From the NCBI GenBank assembly GCA_017443985.1, contig JAFSXR010000060.1:1-64000 (forward strand): 64,000 bases of DNA, given 5' to 3'. A program made the position numbers and the translations under genes. The notes under the pieces are model-generated. The model was given only the letters and a program-made list of their open reading frames with translations. It did no database searches and was not told where the DNA came from. The stretch comes from Synergistaceae bacterium. GTDB taxonomy: Bacteria > Synergistota > Synergistia > Synergistales > Aminobacteriaceae. Position 1 is the first letter of the stretch. Each line of letters starts with the position of its first letter. Shown piece after piece: positions 42,040 to 51,085 of this stretch.

Positions 42040-43948
42040 CGTGTGGATAGAAGCCACAGTAATTCCGTTTCTAGGAATTTTAGCGGCTTTTCTCTACATT
42101 CGCTACGGCACAAAAGCTGAAGTAAATAAACGTTTTAGGCTTTTGGCATTTTCGACGTTTGCTGCGGCGTTATTGGAGGTTGCCTCAACGCTTTTAATAG
42201 ACGGCTGGGGACATCGGCACGCTGTAAATTTAACCGTCAGGACGATTTATTATGCGGCTGTAAATTTCAATGCCTATCACTTAATGCGCTATGTTGAAGC
42301 CTTTGTGAGAGTTGAAGATAAAAAATTTGACTCTTTCAACAAAGTTTTAATTATCTCAAGTCTTGTAATGTTAGCGTTGAATTTAGTGCCGGGTATCTCA
42401 GGATTTTTCTTTGTAATATCAAGCGAAGGCGGTTTGTCTCGCGGTGCATATAACACTTTGTGGCGAAGCGTTTATGTTTTATATTTTGTAGCGATGGCGT
42501 TGTGGCTTCAAGTTACTCATAGGCAGTATTACACTGCGAAATCGCAATATATAGTATTAAATTCTCTTGTTGCTCTCTTAATATTAGCGAACGTTGTGCA
42601 GTATCTTTTTGTAAGGACAGTTTTATTCAGTTACGCTGTGGCTTGCGTAGTGTTATTCGTAACGTTTTTTTACTACGAAGCTCCGGCCTACCGCCAAATG
42701 AATACAGTTGAAAAAGAACTTGAAGACGCAAGAGTTTTAGTTGAACGCTCAACAAAGATCACTAACGCTGCGAACAGGGCCAAGAGCGATTTTCTCGCCA
42801 ACACATCGCACGAAATAAGGACACCAATGAACGCCATTTTAGGCATGAACGAGATGATTTTGAAGGAGAGCAAAGACCCGGAAATTCATCAAGCAGCTCT
42901 AGATATTCGCAAGGCCGGCAACCATTTATTATCAATCATCAATAATATTTTGGATATTTCAAAAATCGAGTCCGGCAAAATGGAGCTTTACAGGACAGAT
43001 TATCATCTTTGGCATTTACTGCGCGACATTGAAGAGGGCCATTTTGAGGCCATTCACGATAAAAAACTTGAGTTTATTCTTGACGTTGATAAAAATTTGC
43101 CGGAGCATTTATACGGTGATGAAGACAGGCTGCGTCAGGTTATAGATAATCTGATTGAAAACGCCGTGAAATATACAAATAAGGGCAAAGTAATTTTAAG
43201 CGTCAGTGGCAGCACCGAAAGCCATTCGAGAGTGAAATTAATAATATCCGTAAAAGATACCGGGATAGGCATAAAGCAGGAGGACATAGGCAAATTATTT
43301 GTGTCTTTTGAGCGCGTAAATTTGAGCGAGACGCAGAATATTCAAGGTGCCGGTCTTGGTCTTACGCTAATAAAATATTTGATGGAGCTGATGGGCGGAA
43401 AGATAACGGCTGAAAGCGAATACGGCAAGGGGAGCACTTTCACTGTAGAGCTGTCGCAGTCATTAGCTCAGGAGGGTTTTCAGGGCAGCATAAAAGAATA
43501 CGAAGCCATGCTGGCTCATGAACATGAAAAATCACGCAGCGACGACCGTCCTTTCACATGTCCTAACGCAAAAATATTGGTAGTTGATGACACGCCGGTT
43601 AATCTTGTTGTTGCAAGGGGAATGCTGAAAGATTTTAAGGCGCATGTAAAAACGGCTGAAAGCGGCAAAGAATGTTTAGAACTGCTGAAAAATGATGCTT
43701 ACGACATCGTATTTTTAGATCACAAAATGCCCGAAATGGACGGAATAGAAACGTTGAACGCAGCAAGAGAAATTGACGGGCCTTCGAGGCTTGCAAAGTA
43801 TATAGCTCTGACAGCAAACTCTGGAGCTGGCCTAAGAGAAGAATATATTTCGCTGGGTTTCAGCGATTATTTACCAAAGCCAATAAAATCTGATGCAATG
43901 AAAAAAATTTTAGCAGAGTATTTACCTGAAAGTCTGAAAATAAGATGA
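42020..43948 (+). CDS. hybrid sensor histidine kinase, paralogue of preceding gene
   Basis: Same architecture as its neighbour: about seven membrane segments (1-220), HisKA NTSHEIRTPMNAILGMNE (H264), HATPase (LIENAVKYTNKG, DTGIGI, GAGLGLTL), receiver (ILVVDDTPVN, phospho-Asp in FLDHKMPEMDG). GGGGGG lies 9 nt before ATG 42020 inside the preceding gene. Tandem duplication likely; sensor halves differ more than kinase halves, suggesting different inputs. Confidence 0.9.
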   Translation: MLTYGYNVWIEATVIPFLGILAAFLYIRYGTKAEVNKRFRLLAFSTFAAALLEVASTLLIDGWGHRHAVNLTVRTIYYAAVNFNAYHLMRYVEAFVRVEDKKFDSFNKVLIISSLVMLALNLVPGISGFFFVISSEGGLSRGAYNTLWRSVYVLYFVAMALWLQVTHRQYYTAKSQYIVLNSLVALLILANVVQYLFVRTVLFSYAVACVVLFVTFFYYEAPAYRQMNTVEKELEDARVLVERSTKITNAANRAKSDFLANTSHEIRTPMNAILGMNEMILKESKDPEIHQAALDIRKAGNHLLSIINNILDISKIESGKMELYRTDYHLWHLLRDIEEGHFEAIHDKKLEFILDVDKNLPEHLYGDEDRLRQVIDNLIENAVKYTNKGKVILSVSGSTESHSRVKLIISVKDTGIGIKQEDIGKLFVSFERVNLSETQNIQGAGLGLTLIKYLMELMGGKITAESEYGKGSTFTVELSQSLAQEGFQGSIKEYEAMLAHEHEKSRSDDRPFTCPNAKILVVDDTPVNLVVARGMLKDFKAHVKTAESGKECLELLKNDAYDIVFLDHKMPEMDGIETLNAAREIDGPSRLAKYIALTANSGAGLREEYISLGFSDYLPKPIKSDAMKKILAEYLPESLKIR

Positions 43949-44009
43949 GAAATTAATAGTTATACTAATGGGAAATTTTTATTTTTTCACGAAAGGAAAA
44001 AAGTTTTAC

Positions 44010-45671
44010 ATGTTCAATGAAAATAATTGTATAACACTTGATAAAATCTCCGCGAACATGCCCGGCGCACTGCTTGTCTATAAAGCCAATGAAACTGAAG
44101 ATATTATCTTTGCAAGCGAAGAAATTGCAAAAATTTTTGAATGTAGTTCTGTTCAAGATTTCATAAAATTCACAGGCGGAAGTTTCATAACAATAGTTTA
44201 TCCTGAGGATATTGACGAAGTTGAAAGCATAATCAAAAAACAAATTCAAAACTCAAACGGTTATGACTACGTAACTTACAGAATAATCACCAAAAACGGC
44301 AACATCAAAAAAATTGAAGACTGGGGACATCTTGTCCATGATGAAGAACTCGGAGATTTGTTTTATGTTTATCTTCATGACATGGTTTTACGTGAAAATC
44401 TCACGGAAATTTCCGGCAGAACAAGCCTTCCTGAGCCTCATGCAAACATGATAGACGAGCTGACCGGACTCGTTAATATGAAAGCGTTTAGGCTGCAAGC
44501 TCCTGATAAAATAAAGGACTTTTTCAAGCGCGGCGGCCAGCCTCACTGCGTTTACTTCAACATCAGAAACTTTCATACTTACAACGAAACATACGGATTT
44601 ACGGGCGGCGACAGAATGTTAAAATCAATCGCAAGAATTTTACAGGAGACTTTCCCGTTCGGCTTAGTATCCCGTTTTGGCGAGGATCATTTTGCAGTTA
44701 TAACTGTTCAAGAAGATTTAATCGACCGCATAAACCGCATGAGCATAAGGGTTAATAATATCAGGCGCGGCGTTGTTGTTGAGATAAAGGCCGGAATTTA
44801 TACAATAAAAGATAAAAGCCTTGATATAAGCGTCATTTGCGATTGTGCAAAACTTGCATGTGATAATATCAAACATGATTACGGGACTGTAGCGCGATTT
44901 TATGACGGAAAAATGGACGAACAAGCACATTTGCAGGAATATATCGTAAGCACGTTTCAGCAGGCTATCGATGAAGAAAGGATTAAAGTATATCTTCAGC
45001 CTGTTATCGATGTTAAGACAGGCAAAACGGCCTCAGCGGAGGCTCTGACGCGGTGGGAAGACCCAAAATACGGTCAATTTTCTCCGTTAAATTATATTTT
45101 TGTGCTTGAGGAGCAGCACTTAATTCACAGGCTCGACAGTTACGTAATCAACAAAGTTTGTGAAGAATTAAAGCGGCAAAAAGATAACGGAAGAGAAGTT
45201 GTGCCGGTGTCGCTAAATCTTTCGCGCTTAGACTTTGAATTAACTGATGTTGTGAAAGTTATCGAAGATGCTGTAGAAAGAAACGGAATATCGCACGATA
45301 TGTTGAGGTTTGAACTAACTGAAAGCCTAATCGCTGTTGACATGGACGCAATGAAGCACGAGGCCGACAGATTAAGGGCACACGGTTTTAACGTATGGAT
45401 GGACGCTTTTGGAGCCGGGTATTCTTCGTTGAAAGTTCTTAAAGATTTTTCGCTGGACGGCCTGAAGATCGACATGGACATGATAAAATCGGTCGATAAC
45501 AAACGCGCAAACATAATTATTTCTGCAGTAATAGAGATGGCAAAAAAATTGGGTATACCGGCACTCTCAAAAGGCGTTGAAACGCGAGAACAGCTAGATT
45601 TTCTAAAGAGCGTTGGCTGTGATTTAGCGCAGGGATTTCTATTCGGACGGCCTGAACCTATACAACAATAA
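44010..45671 (+). CDS. PAS-GGDEF(degenerate)-EAL protein
   Basis: N-terminal PAS-like domain (about 1-125), a GGDEF fold in which the signature is altered (SRFGEDHFAV instead of RxGGDEF), and an EAL domain (SAEALTRWEDPKYG). In the EAL part the usual DDFGTG loop is DAFGAG and the AEGVET motif is SKGVET, so cyclic-di-GMP cleavage is probably lost or weak. Likely a c-di-GMP receptor or protein-interaction module. Start at 44010 chosen for upstream AAAGGAAA; an ATG at 43968 lacks a ribosome site. Lies 6 nt before polA. Confidence 0.85.
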   Translation: MFNENNCITLDKISANMPGALLVYKANETEDIIFASEEIAKIFECSSVQDFIKFTGGSFITIVYPEDIDEVESIIKKQIQNSNGYDYVTYRIITKNGNIKKIEDWGHLVHDEELGDLFYVYLHDMVLRENLTEISGRTSLPEPHANMIDELTGLVNMKAFRLQAPDKIKDFFKRGGQPHCVYFNIRNFHTYNETYGFTGGDRMLKSIARILQETFPFGLVSRFGEDHFAVITVQEDLIDRINRMSIRVNNIRRGVVVEIKAGIYTIKDKSLDISVICDCAKLACDNIKHDYGTVARFYDGKMDEQAHLQEYIVSTFQQAIDEERIKVYLQPVIDVKTGKTASAEALTRWEDPKYGQFSPLNYIFVLEEQHLIHRLDSYVINKVCEELKRQKDNGREVVPVSLNLSRLDFELTDVVKVIEDAVERNGISHDMLRFELTESLIAVDMDAMKHEADRLRAHGFNVWMDAFGAGYSSLKVLKDFSLDGLKIDMDMIKSVDNKRANIIISAVIEMAKKLGIPALSKGVETREQLDFLKSVGCDLAQGFLFGRPEPIQQ

Positions 45672-45677
45672 ATAAAG

Positions 45678-48074
45678 ATGAACGGACAAAAAACTTTTTT
45701 AATTATTGACGGTCATGGCTGGGCATATCGCGGTTATTATGCCTTAAAAGCAAACCTCACGGCTCCGGACGGTACGCCTACAAAAATGTTAGTAGGAGCT
45801 ATGAATGCGCTGTTCAAAGTTCAAAAAGAGATACAACCCGATTGTACTGTTATAGTTTTTGATGCCGAAGGAAAAACTTTTCGCCATGAACTTTTGCCTG
45901 ATTACAAAGCCACAAGGGAAAAGACTCCCGATGATTTTAGGGTACAGTTACCGATACTTAAAGATTTATTAAAATTTTCCGGCTATGAAATTATTTCTCG
46001 CAAAGGTGTTGAAGCTGACGATGTTATCGCGTCGCTTGCAAGATGCACACAAAAGGAAGGACATCACGCTGTAATTTTTACATCGGATAAAGATTTTTTT
46101 CAGCTTTTAGGAACAGGCATAACAGTGCTGCGTCCAATTTCTAAGGGAAATACAAAAATCTATGATGTTTCGGCTTTTGTGGAAGAATACAAATTTATGC
46201 CGTCATCAATGGCTGATTTTTTAGCAATCGCAGGAGACAGCGTAGATAATATCAAAGGCGTTGAGGGTATTGGCGATGACGGAGCTAAAAAAATGCTTGC
46301 TCAATTTCCGACTATTGAAGAAATTTACAGAAATATAGATAAAATCGATACGAGAAATAAAAACAGACTAAAAGCCTTCGGAATTGAAAAAACTTTATGG
46401 ATACGCGAAAATTTAATAAAACTTCGAGACAATCTTTTTGATAATGATACAAATATTCTTGATGAGTGTCTGAATTTCAAGCCGGATATTGAAAAAGCAG
46501 TTGAACTTGCTGAACGTCTCGCGCTGAAAAAAGTTCTTGAACATCTTAAAAAAAATCCTGATGATGATAAAGAAACTTCGGAACACTCAACAAAAATTAG
46601 CTCTCCTTTGCCAGCATTTTCAAATAAAAAAATAGAATTTATTAAGCCTGAATGTGATTTACTGACTCTAGATTTCAAGAACGAACTAAAAGACAATACA
46701 CAAAAATTTGCAGATAATCCAAAAATTTGGGACTTAAAGACTGCTTATTACATGATCCACCCGGACACAACAGGCAAAAAATTTCCTGAGCTTCTCGAAA
46801 AATTACAATATAAAGATGAAATTGATAACTTAGCCGGAAAACTTGAGGGCGAAATATTTTCTTATGACGGGCTCCACGAAGTTATGACGGAAATTGATTT
46901 GCCTTTAATACCCGTGTTAAATTGCATGGAAGAACACGGCGTGAGAATTGAACACGAAAAATTTTCGCTCGTTCAAAAAGAGCTTGAGGAAAAAATTTTA
47001 GGAATAGAGGCGGAAGTTACAAATGATGCCGGCGTTGACATTAACGTTAATTCGCCCAAACAGGTTTCATGGCTTTTATTTGAGCGTCTCGGCTTTACGC
47101 CTGAGACAAAAACTAAAGGCAAAACTTCTTATTCGACTGACGCGGCAGTGCTTGAAAAATTATCGAAACTTCCTAACGGAAAAATTCCGGCCTTAATCTT
47201 AGAACATAGAGAATTAGCGAAAATGCTGTCGGGCTTTGTTATGCCTCTTCAAAAAGCCGCAGACTCCGACGGAATTATTCACACTACATTTTTGCCGGCC
47301 TCAACAGGTACAGGACGCTTGAGCAGCAGAGATCCGAACCTGCAAAATATTCCGGCCTACGGAAATTGGGCAGAGAAAATTAAATCGGGATTAATCCCCG
47401 TTGAGCCTGGAAATATTTTTGTCTCGGCAGATTATTCGCAAATTGAATTGCGCGTGCTTGCTTACATGTCGGGCGAAGAAAAATTAATCGAGGCTTTCAA
47501 AAATCAACGCGACATTCATACGGAGACGGCCTCATGGGTTTTTGACACCGAGCCTGAATTTGTTACGCCTGAGCTTAGAAGAGCCGCAAAGATGATTAAC
47601 TTCGGGCTGCTTTACGGCATGAGTTCATTCGGGCTTGCTGAAAGGCTTGGAACATCGCGCAGGGAAGCGGCTGAAATCATGAAAAAATATTTTGACGCTC
47701 TGCCTGAAATTCAAAACTTTCTCGAAATTATAGTAAACGACGCAAAGGAGCGCGGCTATTCACGGACGTTAGCAGGAAGAATCAGACCCGTTAATGAAAT
47801 TCCGGCGTGGGGGGCGGCTCTCGACAGGGCTTTAATAAATTCTCCCGTGCAGGGAACTGCGGCGGACATTGCGCGGCGTGCCATGATCAAATTTGCTGAA
47901 AAAGTTCCGGGAAAATTATTTTTACAGGTTCATGACTCGCTTGTCTGCGAATGTTCGGAGAAAGAAGCCGGAGAAATTGCGGATACATTAAGCGAAATTA
48001 TGAAATCTTCCGGCGGCGAAATAAATCATCTCGAAGTTCAAATTAAAAGCGGTAAATCTTTATGTGATGTGTGA
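45678..48074 (+). CDS. polA: DNA polymerase I
   Basis: N-terminal 5'-3' exonuclease/FEN domain (LLIDGHGWAYRGYYALKA style start, GVEADDVIASLA, GDSVDNIKGVEGIG). C-terminal polymerase: motif A VSADYSQIELRVLAYMSG, O-helix RRAAKMINFGLLYGMS, motif C LQVHDSLVCE. The region between (about 300-430) is only about 120 residues and lacks a visible DxE exonuclease motif, so proofreading is absent; total 798 aa against about 930 in E. coli. Starts 6 nt after the GGDEF/EAL gene. Confidence 0.95.
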   Translation: MNGQKTFLIIDGHGWAYRGYYALKANLTAPDGTPTKMLVGAMNALFKVQKEIQPDCTVIVFDAEGKTFRHELLPDYKATREKTPDDFRVQLPILKDLLKFSGYEIISRKGVEADDVIASLARCTQKEGHHAVIFTSDKDFFQLLGTGITVLRPISKGNTKIYDVSAFVEEYKFMPSSMADFLAIAGDSVDNIKGVEGIGDDGAKKMLAQFPTIEEIYRNIDKIDTRNKNRLKAFGIEKTLWIRENLIKLRDNLFDNDTNILDECLNFKPDIEKAVELAERLALKKVLEHLKKNPDDDKETSEHSTKISSPLPAFSNKKIEFIKPECDLLTLDFKNELKDNTQKFADNPKIWDLKTAYYMIHPDTTGKKFPELLEKLQYKDEIDNLAGKLEGEIFSYDGLHEVMTEIDLPLIPVLNCMEEHGVRIEHEKFSLVQKELEEKILGIEAEVTNDAGVDINVNSPKQVSWLLFERLGFTPETKTKGKTSYSTDAAVLEKLSKLPNGKIPALILEHRELAKMLSGFVMPLQKAADSDGIIHTTFLPASTGTGRLSSRDPNLQNIPAYGNWAEKIKSGLIPVEPGNIFVSADYSQIELRVLAYMSGEEKLIEAFKNQRDIHTETASWVFDTEPEFVTPELRRAAKMINFGLLYGMSSFGLAERLGTSRREAAEIMKKYFDALPEIQNFLEIIVNDAKERGYSRTLAGRIRPVNEIPAWGAALDRALINSPVQGTAADIARRAMIKFAEKVPGKLFLQVHDSLVCECSEKEAGEIADTLSEIMKSSGGEINHLEVQIKSGKSLCDV

Positions 48075-48150
48075 TTTTTTTCACTATATGCTAAAATTTA
48101 ATTCGTGAAAAATACGGAGAAGAAATTAGTGATGATTTATGAATGAAAAA

Positions 48151-48180
48151 AATTCCTAATCCCTAATTCCTAATCCCTAG
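48151..48180. repeat. heptanucleotide repeat array, locus 8
   Basis: AATTCCT AATCCCT AATTCCT AATCCCT AG between polA and the PpiD-like gene. Confidence 0.8.
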
Positions 48181-48212
48181 TTAAAAATTAAGAGAGAGGG
48201 TTTTTATATACC

Positions 48213-49850
48213 ATGTTAGATTTCCTGCGCAAACAAATGAAATGGGTTATGGCAATAGTCGTCGTTGCTTTCCTGCTTTCAACGTTTTTTATGTACGAAG
48301 GCGGAACAAGACGCAAGCCGACCCGCAACGCCGACGGCACTATGAGCGATTACGAAGTCGCGCAGATTAACGGACGCTCTTTTATGCGTTCAGAACTTGA
48401 GCAGAGGCTTAGAAGCTATCTTGGCACATTCAGCTCGCGCAATACGGCCTCGCTTGACATGCCGGCACTTTATCAGACAGTTCTCAATCAGGCCGTGCTT
48501 GAGTCTCAGCTTCTTAAAGAAATTGATGAACAGGGAATTAGAGTTTCCGATGCTGAAGCTGAAGAGGCCATGAAAAATTATGCTGACACATATTATCCTA
48601 CACGCGAGACTTTTTATCAGGCTCTTGCCCAGTCAGGAATTAAAGTTGAAGATTATAAAAGAAATTTAGCGCGGCAGATAGCGGTTGACCGCTTAATGAA
48701 TAATGCCGTAGGCGAGATTAACATCAGCGAGGACAAAGCCGTAGAATTTTATGATTCGATGAAAGAATTATTTTTCACGAAGCCCGAAGGCTTTATGGTG
48801 CATATGGCAGACTTCAAAACGAGTGCTGACGCTGAAGCCTTCAGAGAAAAATTAGTCGGCGGCGCAAGCTGGGACGTTATAGCCTCTAGTGATGCTGTAA
48901 ATTCAGATGACGTAATTAATATTACAAAAGAGCCCGTATTCCTTCCGTCAAACGCTCTGAGATTAGGAACGTTCACCGTTTTAGCATCGCTTGATATTTC
49001 CGAGCCTAGCGAGGTGCTTAATGTTTCAAGTTTTGATTTTGCTGTCGTAATGAAAACCAGCAGCGTTGACAAAGTTGTCAGACCTTATGATGAAGTCAGC
49101 GGCGATATAAGAAATCTTTTAACTCAAGAGGAACAGCGCGTGAGACTGGCAAAATATAATGAGACTTTGACGGCTAAAGCCAATATCGTCATCAATGACA
49201 AGGAATTATTTGAACGCCCTGCGGTATCTGACGACACAGAAGCAGAGCCGGAAATTACTCTTGAAGGCATCAGCGAAGATGTAACGCCCGAAGCAGTTGA
49301 AGAAGTTAAGGACGAGGCCAAGCCAGAAGAAATTAAATCGGAAGACACTCCTGCATCCGTTGAAGCTCCTGCGGAAGTCAAAGCTGAAGAAGAAGTGAAG
49401 GAAGAAGCAACGACTGAAGAGCCGACAAAATCCGAAGAAGCTCAGAAAGTTTCTGAAGCAGTTGAAGAAGTTAAGGACGAGGCCAAGCCAGAAGAAATTA
49501 AATCGGAAAACACTCCTGCACCCGTTGAAGCTCCTGCGGAAGTCAAAGCTGAAGAAGAAGTGAAGGAAGAAGTAACGACTGAAGAGCCGGCGAAATCCGA
49601 AGAAGCTCCGAAAGTTTCTGAAGCAGTTGAAGAAGTTAAGGACGAGGCTAAACCCGAAGAAATTAAATCGGAAAACACTCCTGCACCCGTTGAAGCTCCT
49701 GCGGAAGTTAAAGCTGAAGAAGAAGTGAAGGAAGAAGTAACGACTGAAGAGCCGACGAAATCCGAAGAAGCTCCGAAAGTTTCTGAAGCAGTTGAAGAAG
49801 TTAAGGACGAGCCCACGCCCGAAGAAATTAAATCAGAAGACAAAAATTAA
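48213..49850 (+). CDS. PpiD/SurA-like membrane-anchored chaperone with repetitive acidic tail
   Basis: N-terminal membrane anchor (WVMAIVVVAFLLSTFFMY) followed by a SurA-N-type helical domain (about 45-175) and a parvulin-like segment without convincing catalytic residues (about 180-330). From residue about 360 the protein is a Glu/Lys/Pro/Ala-rich periplasmic tail of three near-identical 55-residue repeats plus a partial fourth (AVEEVKDEAKPEEIKSE opening each). Probably assists folding of outer-membrane proteins together with BamA; the tail may span or bind the cell wall, by inference. Confidence 0.8.
   Translation: MLDFLRKQMKWVMAIVVVAFLLSTFFMYEGGTRRKPTRNADGTMSDYEVAQINGRSFMRSELEQRLRSYLGTFSSRNTASLDMPALYQTVLNQAVLESQLLKEIDEQGIRVSDAEAEEAMKNYADTYYPTRETFYQALAQSGIKVEDYKRNLARQIAVDRLMNNAVGEINISEDKAVEFYDSMKELFFTKPEGFMVHMADFKTSADAEAFREKLVGGASWDVIASSDAVNSDDVINITKEPVFLPSNALRLGTFTVLASLDISEPSEVLNVSSFDFAVVMKTSSVDKVVRPYDEVSGDIRNLLTQEEQRVRLAKYNETLTAKANIVINDKELFERPAVSDDTEAEPEITLEGISEDVTPEAVEEVKDEAKPEEIKSEDTPASVEAPAEVKAEEEVKEEATTEEPTKSEEAQKVSEAVEEVKDEAKPEEIKSENTPAPVEAPAEVKAEEEVKEEVTTEEPAKSEEAPKVSEAVEEVKDEAKPEEIKSENTPAPVEAPAEVKAEEEVKEEVTTEEPTKSEEAPKVSEAVEEVKDEPTPEEIKSEDKN
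49293..49847 (+). repeat. 165-bp tandem repeats in PpiD-like gene
   Basis: Units begin at 49293, 49458, 49623 and a 60-nt partial at 49788. Unit length 165 nt (55 codons) keeps frame, units differ at only a few positions, which implies recent expansion and probable copy-number variation between strains. Confidence 0.92.
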
Positions 49851-49855
49851 TCATT

Positions 49856-49874
49856 AATTCCTAACTCCTAACTC
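49856..49874. repeat. heptad repeat, locus 9
   Basis: AATTCCT AACTCCT AACTC just after the PpiD-like gene. Confidence 0.6.
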
Positions 49875-49956
49875 TTTTCCAAAATTCTCACTCCCTGATA
49901 AATAAAGTAAGCTATTGAACGTTGTTGAGCTTCTGCATTAGTAAGGCCGCGAATTG

Positions 49957-49965
49957 TGTTATACT
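49957..49965 (+). promoter_or_regulatory. asd: extended -10 of asd
   Basis: TGTTATACT, 30 nt before the TTG start at 49996; rules out the longer reading frame beginning at 49954. Confidence 0.5.
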
Positions 49966-49995
49966 TTTCAGAAAATTTTTAGGAGTGAAGAAAAG

Positions 49996-51084
49996 TTGCA
50001 GAAAAAATTACGTGTCGGCGTTCTCGGTGCTACGGGAATGGTCGGTCAGCGTTTTATTCAAATTCTCCATAATCACGAGTGGTTTGATATTAAAGTCATA
50101 GCCGCGTCACCGAACAGTAAGGGCAAGACTTACGACGAAGCAGTCGCGGGCCGCTGGCTTCTCGATGAAGAAATCCCGGAAAACGTCAAAAATATGAGAC
50201 TTCACGATGTCAATGACGTTAAGGGAATTTCTGAAGAAGTTGATTTTGTTTTCAGTGCGGTCAACATGTCAAAAGACGAGATTAAAGCGATCGAAGAGGC
50301 CTACGCGAAATCAGAGACCCCTGTAGTTTCTAATAACAGTGCGCACCGTTGGACCCCTGATGTCCCCATGATAATCCCTGAAATTAATCCTGAACACGCG
50401 GAAATTATTAATGCCCAGAAAAAAAGATTAGGAACTTCACGCGGATTTATAGCAGTAAAACCGAACTGCTCAATACAAAGCTACGCTCCGGCTTTTGCGG
50501 CGTGGCGCGAGTTTGAACCGTATGAAGCAATCGTTACGACTTATCAGGCAATTTCGGGAGCAGGAAAAAATTTCAATACTTGGCCCGAAATGGTCGGCAA
50601 CGTCATTCCGTTTATAGGCGGCGAGGAAGAAAAGAGCGAGAAAGAACCGCTGAGGATTTTCGGAAAAATTTCAGGAGGCGAAATAATCCCGGCAAAGGAG
50701 CCTGTAATTTCTGCACAATGCGTAAGAATACCCGTGCTTTACGGACACACGGCGGCGGCCTTCGTGAAATTCAGAAAAGCTCCACCGAGCAAAGAAATTT
50801 TAATTGAAAAGCTAAATAATTTCAGGGGCGTTCCGCAGGAAGCTAAATTTCCTACAGCTCCGAAACAGTTTATAAAATATTTTGAGGAAGACAACAGACC
50901 TCAAGTCGCGCTTGATGTTAATTATGAGCACGGAATGGGCGTAACGATCGGCAGGCTTCGTCAGGATAATATTTACGATTGGAAATTTATCGGGCTTTCT
51001 CATAATACTTTGAGAGGCGCGGCCGGCGGTGCTGTTGAATGTGCGGAACTTCTTGTCCATCAAAAATATATTGAGGCAAAATAA
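49996..51084 (+). CDS. asd: aspartate-semialdehyde dehydrogenase (archaeal/fungal-type)
   Basis: Reduces aspartyl phosphate to aspartate semialdehyde, for threonine, methionine and lysine/peptidoglycan. RVGVLGATGMVGQRFIQIL is the NADP site, KPNCSIQSYAPA contains the catalytic Cys, and GAGKNFNTWPEM and HGMGVTIGRLR belong to the archaeal/yeast-type group rather than the E. coli type. Start TTG 49996 follows GGAG by 10 nt and fits the promoter at 49957. Hom starts 1 nt after its stop. Confidence 0.94.
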   Translation: MQKKLRVGVLGATGMVGQRFIQILHNHEWFDIKVIAASPNSKGKTYDEAVAGRWLLDEEIPENVKNMRLHDVNDVKGISEEVDFVFSAVNMSKDEIKAIEEAYAKSETPVVSNNSAHRWTPDVPMIIPEINPEHAEIINAQKKRLGTSRGFIAVKPNCSIQSYAPAFAAWREFEPYEAIVTTYQAISGAGKNFNTWPEMVGNVIPFIGGEEEKSEKEPLRIFGKISGGEIIPAKEPVISAQCVRIPVLYGHTAAAFVKFRKAPPSKEILIEKLNNFRGVPQEAKFPTAPKQFIKYFEEDNRPQVALDVNYEHGMGVTIGRLRQDNIYDWKFIGLSHNTLRGAAGGAVECAELLVHQKYIEAK

Positions 51085-51085
51085 A

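Noticed and set aside
49442-49843. Minus-strand ORF of 133 codons rich in Ser/Thr
   Set aside because: Shadow of the 165-bp repeats in the PpiD-like gene; no ribosome site, no own promoter.
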